Origin: JAAEQG01 sp023133475
GTDB taxonomy: Bacteria > Planctomycetota > Phycisphaerae > UBA1845
DNA length: 7,026 bases
Direction: 5' to 3'
Assembly (NCBI GenBank): GCA_030631415.1
Contig: DAOVLE010000251.1
Span: forward strand, 1-7,026
Shown: positions 1 to 5,200 of the stretch, piece after piece
How the letters are laid out: the number at the start of each line of letters is the position of its first letter
How positions within the stretch are numbered: position 1 is the first letter of the stretch
Translations under genes and position numbers: made by a program
Notes under the pieces: model-generated
What the model was told of the DNA's origin: nothing
Seen by the model: only the letters and a program-made list of their open reading frames with translations
Databases searched by the model: none

Positions 1-182
1 ATTAGCCCGTTGGTGGCGGCTTCTGACAGAGCGTCCTGCAAGTAGACGAAGGCGTCACACCAGCTCGAACCATCGTTGGCTCCGCTGGTGCTGCTGTCAT
101 CGACATAGAGAATGGTCCGGGCTTGGGCGGCGGCTGTTATCAGAGTGACGATCACTATGGCAATTGGGCTACAACGCATCAT
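1..182 (-). CDS. Secreted protein N-terminus, probable right-handed beta-helix protein (partial)
   Basis: This is the first 60 codons of a gene reading leftward out of the window. Two ATG codons stand in tandem at 182-180 and 179-177. The first is preceded at 196-188 by GGAAGGGAG with a 5-nt spacer, so 182 is the chosen start. The protein opens with a signal peptide: a short n-region (MMRCSP), a hydrophobic core IAIVIVTLITAAA and an AQA cleavage site after residue 21. The mature part begins RTILYVDDSSTSGANDGSSW and continues with CDAFVYLQDALSEA. That pattern is familiar at the mature N-terminus of secreted parallel beta-helix (pectate-lyase-like) proteins of planctomycetes, where it is thought to form the cap and first coil. 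No catalytic residue lies within the visible part, so no enzymatic role can be given. The signal peptide is clear from sequence; the family call is inference from the motif. It is transcribed divergently from the membrane protein gene at 636. Confidence 0.7.
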   Translation of the reverse strand, partial: MMRCSPIAIVIVTLITAAAQARTILYVDDSSTSGANDGSSWCDAFVYLQDALSEAATNGL

Positions 183-239
183 TTGTGCTCCCTTCCGACA
201 ACCATGGGAAATGAATCGCGAGGCAAACGCGTTCAACCT

Positions 240-268
240 ATAGTAACCGTTCACGGGGAGATCATCAA
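240..268 (-). promoter_or_regulatory. Candidate sigma-70-type promoter of the leftward secreted-protein gene
   Basis: Read on the minus strand, TTGATG (268-263) is followed after exactly 17 bp by TACTAT (245-240). Each hexamer has two mismatches to the bacterial housekeeping consensus. A start site near 232 would leave a leader of about 50 nt before the ATG at 182. Position and spacing fit well, but the hexamers are imperfect and there is no experimental support. Confidence 0.35.
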
Positions 269-276
269 GAGGGAAT

Positions 277-303
277 GAGGCAAGAGGCAACGAGGCAACG
301 AGG
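277..303. repeat. Short GAGGCAA(C) tandem repeat
   Basis: GAGGCAA (277-283), GAGGCAAC (284-291) and GAGGCAAC (292-299) follow one another, with a truncated GAGG at 300-303. The period is 7 to 8 bp. It lies just upstream of the leftward gene's candidate promoter and is the first of the repeats in this intergenic region. Confidence 0.7.
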
Positions 304-358
304 TGGGGCACCTGCGCAATCGCACCTAATTTACCGCATGCGGAGAATGGGGAATGGA

Positions 359-417
359 TGTAGGGCAGGTTCCACCCGCCACACCGTGCCGAGAAGGCGG
401 GTGGAACCCGCCCTACA
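359..417. repeat. Long inverted repeat of the GTAGGGCAGGTTCCACCC family
   Basis: Arms at 359-380 and 396-417 are reverse complements over 22 bp with one mismatch (a367 against c409). They are separated by a 15-nt loop (381-395). The left arm begins TGTAGGGCAGGTTCCACC. A transcript in either direction would form a very stable hairpin, but there is no U-tract to make it a classical terminator. The left arm recurs at the end of the membrane protein gene (1835-1855), and its core GGTTCCACC recurs at 562-570 and 582-590. Confidence 0.85.
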
Positions 418-434
418 AGTGTGATTGTGCCGTT

Positions 435-465
435 TTCTCCATTCTCCATTCTCCATTCTCCATTC
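435..465. repeat. Heptanucleotide tandem repeat (TTCTCCA)4.4
   Basis: Four exact copies of TTCTCCA at 435-441, 442-448, 449-455 and 456-462 are followed by a partial TTC. Because 7 is not a multiple of 3 and the unit creates no stop codon, all six frames stay open. They read FSILHSP on the plus strand and WRMENGE on the minus strand, which explains the spurious open frames here. Confidence 0.9.
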
Positions 466-482
466 ATCACGTTTTCTCCCCC

Positions 483-516
483 ATTTTCCATTTTTCATTT
501 TCCATTTTCCATTTTC
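483..516. repeat. Heptanucleotide tandem repeat (ATTTTCC)4.9
   Basis: Copies lie at 483-489, 490-496 (ATTTTTC variant), 497-503, 504-510 and a six-base partial at 511-516. The unit is the same as the neighbouring TTCTCCA array apart from C to T at one position, and it runs in the same orientation, so the two arrays are probably diverged parts of one array. About 17 bp of non-repetitive sequence separates them. Confidence 0.9.
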
Positions 517-521
517 TGCGT

Positions 522-598
522 GCTCCGCGGAGCGAAGCGCAACCCACCGCACGGGTTGGTGGGTTCCACCTCGCTCCGCGAGGTTCCACCCACCCTAC
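522..598. repeat. Cluster of GC-rich palindromes with GGTTCCACC cores
   Basis: Three structures are packed here. GCTCCGCGGAGC (522-533) is a perfect 12-bp palindrome. AACCCACC (541-548) pairs with GGTGGGTT (558-565) across a 9-nt loop. ACCTCG (568-573) pairs with CGAGGT (579-584) across CTCCG, and outside it GGTGGG (558-563) can pair with CCCACC (589-594), so the second and third are alternative folds. The minus strand ends GTAGGGTGGGTGGAACC, matching the outer end of the inverted repeat at 359-417, so this looks like a diverged relative of it. Confidence 0.75.
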
Positions 599-635
599 GA
601 CTGACGAATTGCCTCTGACGCCATTTTGGGTTTGA

Positions 636-1838
636 ATGACACCCATGACCAAAACTGATAACAATACTCCAGTCCAGCCATGGGATTTCGACCGTGTATT
701 CCGCTTGGGGCTGATGATTGCCGGCGTTGTGGCGTTGATCTGGCTGCTGCGTTTTCTTTCGGACGTATTGATTCCGTTTGCGGTGGCTTTGTTGCTGGCT
801 TACTTGCTTGACCCGGTGGTGGAGGCCATCGCGTCTCGCCTTGGTGGGCGGCGTGGCCCAGCGGTGATTATCACGGTTAGCGGGGCTTTTCTGGTCTGCT
901 CCGCCCTGCTGCTGCTTCTAATCCCGATAACCGTCAGAGAGTTTTACACGTTCGGCGGGCAAGTTCAGCAGTTGGGCTTCGTCCAGCAGTGGAACCAAAG
1001 CCAGCCGATCATGGACCAGGTGCAGGACGGGCAGGAATCCGTCGCCCAAGCCTACCGCAAGTTTCGCGAGCGGCAGTCGCCGTGGCTCCAGGATATCCTG
1101 GACGACGCGGTGGTGCGGTTGTCAGACGAGCTGAGCGCCGAGCGGATGACGGGCTTGCTCAAAGAGATTGCCAAGCGTGTTGCACCGGGGTTGTTGGGGC
1201 TGCTTAGCGGGGCGGTGAGTTTTCTTTTGGGGTTGACCGTCATCATCGTTGTCTTGTTGTACCTGATTTTCATTCTGCTGGACTACGAGCGGGTGACTCG
1301 TCATTGGCCTAACTTGCTGCCCCCAGCCTACAAAGCCCCGATTTTGCAATTTATGGAGGAGTTCTCGCTGGCGATGCGGCGTTATTTTCGCGGGCAGTTT
1401 CTGGTGGCTTCGGTGGTGGGGATTCTGTTTGCCGTTGGTTTCAAGCTGATAGGCCTACGTATGGGGATTCTGCTGGGGTTGTTCGTGGGCCTGCTGAACA
1501 TGGTGCCGTATTTGCAACTTGTGGGGTTGGTGCCGGCGTTGTTGTTGGGGGTGTTTCGAGCTTTGGAGCACGGGTCCGGCATATTCGGGTCGTTGGTGCT
1601 GGTGTTGTTGGTCTTTGCGGTGGTGCAGACGATCCAGGACCTGATAATCATGCCGCGAATCATGGGCAAAGTGACGGGTTTGCGCCCGGTGGCGATTCTG
1701 CTGGGTGTTTTTGTGTGGGGGAAGTTGTTCGGGTTCCTCGGGTTGGTGTTGGCAATCCCGTTGACGTGCCTGGGCGGCGCATATTACTCCCGGTGTGTGC
1801 TGGGCAAGCTCGACGCAAAAGTCATCGAGGAACAGTAG
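636..1838 (+). CDS. AI-2E family transporter (PerM/TqsA-like, formerly UPF0118)
   Basis: A complete 400-residue polytopic inner-membrane protein, within the usual family size. Hydrophobic segments lie near residues 22-39, 42-58, 75-99, 187-215, 251-273, 274-305, 316-335 and 350-380. A soluble, mostly helical stretch of about 85 residues sits between segments three and four (about 100-185), as is characteristic. Family-like motifs are LLAYLLDPVVEAI (53-65), YFRGQ (250-254), GLLNMVPYLQLVG (285-297), QDLIIMPRIMGK (334-345) and FLGLVLAIPLT (367-377). Known relatives include the E. coli AI-2 exporter TqsA and sodium/proton antiporters, so the substrate here cannot be assigned. The ATG at 636 has a weak GGG five bases upstream; the ATG at 645 is an alternative with no better site. 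The TAG stop falls inside an intergenic repeat. It appears to stand alone: the next plus-strand gene is about 450 bp away. Confidence 0.93.
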   Translation: MTPMTKTDNNTPVQPWDFDRVFRLGLMIAGVVALIWLLRFLSDVLIPFAVALLLAYLLDPVVEAIASRLGGRRGPAVIITVSGAFLVCSALLLLLIPITVREFYTFGGQVQQLGFVQQWNQSQPIMDQVQDGQESVAQAYRKFRERQSPWLQDILDDAVVRLSDELSAERMTGLLKEIAKRVAPGLLGLLSGAVSFLLGLTVIIVVLLYLIFILLDYERVTRHWPNLLPPAYKAPILQFMEEFSLAMRRYFRGQFLVASVVGILFAVGFKLIGLRMGILLGLFVGLLNMVPYLQLVGLVPALLLGVFRALEHGSGIFGSLVLVLLVFAVVQTIQDLIIMPRIMGKVTGLRPVAILLGVFVWGKLFGFLGLVLAIPLTCLGGAYYSRCVLGKLDAKVIEEQ

Positions 1839-1855
1839 GGCAGGTTCCACCCACC
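1835..1855 (+). repeat. Half-copy of the GTAGGGCAGGTTCCACCC repeat overlapping a stop codon
   Basis: Positions 1835-1855 match 360-380 at 20 of 21 bases; the only difference is A against G at the third-last position. The TAG at 1836-1838 is the stop codon of the AI-2E gene, so the repeat supplies the stop and the last base of the preceding codon. No complementary second arm follows, so this is a half-site and not a hairpin. Confidence 0.8.
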
Positions 1856-2280
1856 GGTAAGAATTGGGCTTGCAATGGGATAACCAATTGTGGTATATAT
1901 GCAATGTCACGATTGGCCAGTCTTGATCCGCCCGTCGATGGTTAGTTTGTATCTTTCCGGCAACGTCGAAGGGGGGTAGGCACCTCAACTCGGACGGGGT
2001 TTCTCATTGACTGGGTAATCAATCATTTGGTAAGTGGCTGACCAGCCGGAAGCCTTGACAGGCAAGGATGCAATAAATGTGTTGCCGATGCGCGGCACAT
2101 GGCTACTTGGATGGAGAACGCCGGCAAGATCGGCGGGGGGAAATGTTTCTCGTGTCGGCTGGGTTATCGGGCGTAAGTCAATGGTGTCACGCTCGCGGTT
2201 CCCCAATCAGATCGCCAATCAGCACCGCGACCGTGAGGAAGCGGCCAATTCTCGTGGTTATTAGTAGCGCCAAGACCCAG
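1856..2280. other. Long intergenic region without a credible gene
   Basis: About 425 bp lie between the AI-2E stop and the ribosome binding site of the protease gene. It holds a candidate promoter (1870-1899), a 6-bp inverted repeat AATTGG/CCAATT (1862-1867 and 1884-1889), small stems such as CCTTG-ACAGG-CAAGG (2053-2067) and TGCCG-ATGCG-CGGCA (2083-2097), and a direct repeat CCAATCAG at 2203-2210 and 2215-2222. No riboswitch signature was recognised. Short open frames exist on both strands (about 73-76 codons) but lack ribosome binding sites or recognisable products. No GC stem followed by a T-run was seen after the AI-2E gene. Confidence 0.6.
1870..1899 (+). promoter_or_regulatory. Candidate sigma-70-type promoter
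   Basis: TTGCAA (1870-1875) is followed after 18 bp by TATATA (1894-1899). If used, transcription would begin near 1906 and the protease transcript would carry a leader of nearly 390 nt. The distance from the gene and the 18-bp spacing make this a weak call. It is still the best match in the intergenic region. Confidence 0.3.
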
Positions 2281-2289
2281 AGGAGGGTC
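2274..2289 (+). promoter_or_regulatory. Shine-Dalgarno sequence of the protease gene within a small hairpin
   Basis: AGGAGGG (2281-2287) lies five bases before the ATG at 2293 and is a near-perfect ribosome binding site, which decides the start. GACCC (2274-2278) can pair with GGGTC (2285-2289) across the loop AGAGGA, so half of the site is in a stem and half in the loop. The five-base-pair stem is modest and may or may not affect translation. Confidence 0.6.
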
Positions 2290-2292
2290 AAA

Positions 2293-5200
2293 ATGATGTG
2301 TTCAACTCGTCGTATTGTTGCAGGGATCGCCGGTTTTCTCGGCGTGATGGTGGCGTGCCCCGTGTATGTTCAGGGGCAGGAATCCAGCGGTGCGGCTGTT
2401 GTGGCTGACCCGCAAACGCTCGATGCCGCGATTCGGGTGGTGTATCCCCAGCCTCTTGCCGAGGCGGAGCGGTTCTCGGCGGAGCTGGGCATTGCCACTC
2501 CGCAGGAATCGGCTCGTGCGATCCGTGAGCGGCTGGAGTCGTGCGCTTCAGAGATAGTGTGCACGCCATCTGCCCGTGGCGGTTCGCTGCCGGAGGTGGT
2601 GCTGGGGGCGGTGCGCTTTGCGCCTGCCGCAGGCCTGGGCTCGGCTTTGATAGAACAGCTTGACCGCCCCGGGCGCCCGGATTCCGTGGTCTGCGCGATG
2701 CAGTTTACGCGTAATCCCAGTGCGGAAGAAGTTGCCCAAATTCTGGACTTGGGTGTGGTTGCACACTTCTCAGCCGGCAATCTGGTATCGGTGGTTCAGA
2801 TACCCGCGGATGCGGTGGATCAACTGGCTGCCTTGCCGCTGGTGCACTGGATGGGTCTCTTCACTGAGGACCACAAGGTTTCCAACCGCGACCTGGCGGC
2901 GGTTATGGGACGCGGGGCGGGCGCGATGGTCTCGTTCTATGTTTGGCCTTTGGCGAAGGCGGACGCGGATCGCGGCGACGTCCTGGGTTCCCTGGGGGCT
3001 AATGCGGTTCGGTATGATCCGGTAGCCAATGTTTATGTGGTCGAGGCTTCGCCCGGTGCATTGCTTTCGGCAGCGCGGTTGAACTGGGTGCGGAAGGTCG
3101 AGTTGGCTAAGCACGCCGGAACGCACGATGGACCCGGTCTGGGCTACTCTCCTGCGGACAGTCGTGAGTTGGTCAGCGCTCCACAGGCCCACTTTGCCTA
3201 CGACGGCAGCGGTGTGCGTGTGGGCGTGCTGGATACGGGGATATGGGCGGATCATGATGACTTCGGCGGGGCTATTGCGTGGCAATACGATCAGGAGACC
3301 GGGCAAAGCATCGCCCCGGACAGCGATGGGCATGGTACGCGGGTGGCTGGTGTTATCGGCGGTCGGGGTGTTCGACTGCCCGCCACCAGGGGTGTTGCGC
3401 CGGGTGCTCTGCTGTATGTCGCCAAAGGGCACGAAGTCGATTTGGGGAGCAACCTCTGGGGCTACGATCCGGGCGATGCTTTCGATCAGTTTTTAGGCCA
3501 GGAGGTTTTTCTGGTCAACAATTCGTGGGGGACGCGGCTCGATGCTCCTCCCGACAATCCCTGGAACTTCGGGTACGACAGCGCGGCGGCTCTTGCCGAC
3601 GCCTATGCGGATAACGAAGCCTTGACGCTGATCTTCTCCGCCGGCAATGAGGGGGACAGCGGGGCTACGATCACCGAGCCCGGGGTTGGCAAAAACGTCA
3701 TCACCGTGGGGGCAGTTTCGTATACCAACGACGGGGACAGCGGGGGCGTCGGCCGAGTCCCGTGCTACAGTAGCCGTGGCCCCACCGCCGACGACGGGCG
3801 ACTTAAGCCTGATGTTGTGGCTCCTGGTGGGGATGCTGCACAGTACACGGGCGATTGCGTGTGGTCCGATCACGATTACGGTGTTGTAACTTGCAACGCC
3901 CAGACCAACGGAGTGTGGCTGGATAGTCCGGATCAGCGCTGGGGGCTGAATCCGCCGGAAAGCTTCTATACCCGCCAAGCGGGCACGAGTATGGCTGCCC
4001 CGCATGTGACGGGTATTGCCGCGATGCTTTACCAGGCTTACGGCGATGATTTTCCTTATGATGACGGCTTGGTCCCGCGCGACATCAAGGCTTTGCTGGT
4101 GGCCAACGCCATGCCGATTCACGATTATGGGACCAACCCGGTGAACGGCTATGCCAACACGGACACCGGCTACGGCCTGGTGGATGCCTACTATACCTTA
4201 TTTGATATCGCCCCGGAAAAGCTGATGCTGCTTTGGGGTCATGGCGGCGTGGTGGAAACGACCGCCAACAGCCAGGACTGGAGCTTTTATGTAACCAGCG
4301 GAGTCCGCCGGCTGGCGGTGGTGCTGTGCTACGAAGATGACGAAGGCGAAGAGCACGACGGCGATGCCCTGAAAGACGATCTGGATTTGACGCTGAAGGC
4401 TCCGAATGGGACGGAGTTTACCTTCACGCTGCCCGCCGGGGTGAGCATGGAGAGCCCGCTGGAGAAGATCGTGGTGAACACGCCGTCGGTCTTCGGCACG
4501 GGCGAATGGACCGCGACCGTCACCGGGGCGGAGTGGAACGAATTGCTCGACCCGTTCGAGTTCCAGCGCTACACCATCGTTGTCACCGCTTACTATATCG
4601 ATCCCTATTCGCCTTCGATTTCCGTGGAAACAGCAGAGACGATCGACATTGCCCCCGGCGAAGCGTTTTCGGTAAGCGCGACGATCGCCAACCTCAACGG
4701 TCTGACGGCGGCTGGCATTACGGCTGAGTTGAGCGGTGACGCGGTTTTCGGCGGAGACGTTAACACCACCCAATTCGTGGGCAATATCGTCGGCAAGGAC
4801 TCGACAAAACAGATCGAATTCACCGGCTTGGTGGCTCCCGAGACCGTTGGGCAGCATACCTTGACTCTGACGGTGTCGGGTGTGAACCGGAACCTCGCCA
4901 ATGCGGTGCAAACGATTCAGGTGAACGTCGGAACGGAGTTGCCCAGCGGCGGCCCACAGGTGACCGTGACCTCGCCGGTGGACGGCGGCCCACTGGTCAG
5001 CCAGAACGTGCCCGTTCGAGTCCGCTTCAGCACGACGATGGATATTGCCAGCTTCGATACGGGCTCGTGTGCGGTGGTGGGCAGTTCCTCGGGGTTGATG
5101 GACGGGGTTTACGCGCTGGACGGTAGTTTGCGCGAAGTCACTTTCTACCCGGAATCGGATTTCGTGCTGGATGAGACCATCACGGTTACGCTCAATGAAG

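Larger units (their letters stand above)
343..465. repeat. Nested inverted repeat: heptad arms around a palindromic core
   Basis: The left arm GAGAATGGGGAATGG (343-357) is complementary to CCATTCTCCATTCTC within the heptad array at 435-465, with a single mismatch that would be a G-U pair in RNA. Because the right side is a tandem array, the pairing can be made in more than one register. These arms enclose the stronger inverted repeat at 359-417, so the whole block could fold into one long two-part stem. The same arrangement of heptad repeat, palindrome and heptad repeat suggests one mobile or amplifiable unit, but that is inference. Confidence 0.55.
183..635. other. Divergent intergenic region filled with repeats
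   Basis: This 453-bp stretch separates the leftward secreted-protein gene from the rightward membrane-protein gene. No credible gene was found in it on either strand. The first ~90 bp carries the leftward gene's leader and candidate promoter. From 277 to 598 most of the sequence is repetitive: a short tandem repeat, a long inverted repeat, two heptanucleotide arrays and several GC-rich palindromes, listed separately. The remainder (304-342 and 599-635) shows nothing distinctive. I could not find a convincing promoter for the rightward gene, so it must lie in or just beside the repeats. Confidence 0.7.

Noticed and set aside
359..417. Rho-independent terminator
   Set aside because: The hairpin is strong, but neither strand has a T-run directly after the stem, and it lies between divergent gene starts, not after a gene.
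331..664. Minus- and plus-strand open frames rich in WKMENGK or FSIFHFP
   Set aside because: They are produced by heptanucleotide repeats and palindromes that contain no stop codons. They have no ribosome binding sites or recognisable domains.
1455..1988. 177-codon minus-strand frame
   Set aside because: It lies mostly antisense to the AI-2E gene. The protein is a His/Gln-rich string typical of the complement of a Val/Leu-rich membrane gene.
1985..2206. Minus-strand frame of 73 codons
   Set aside because: Its composition is plausible for protein, but no clear ribosome binding site or family was recognised. It overlaps an equally long plus-strand frame, so it is kept only as a possible gene remnant.
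2034..2264. Plus-strand frame of 76 codons with a GTG start
   Set aside because: No Shine-Dalgarno sequence precedes the GTG, no domain or signal was seen, and the residue mix is unlike a folded protein.
1906..2280. Riboswitch in the leader of the protease gene
   Set aside because: Small stems are present, but no conserved core of a known riboswitch class was recognised by eye.
2308..2365. Lipoprotein signal in the protease leader (VMVAC at residues 18-22)
   Set aside because: Met at position -3 and Pro after the Cys do not fit a good lipobox. An ordinary signal peptide cleaved near VQG is more likely, though lipidation is not excluded.
2770..4122. Minus-strand frames of 220 and 209 codons
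   Set aside because: They are shadows of the protease catalytic region, whose plus-strand frame carries all S8 motifs.
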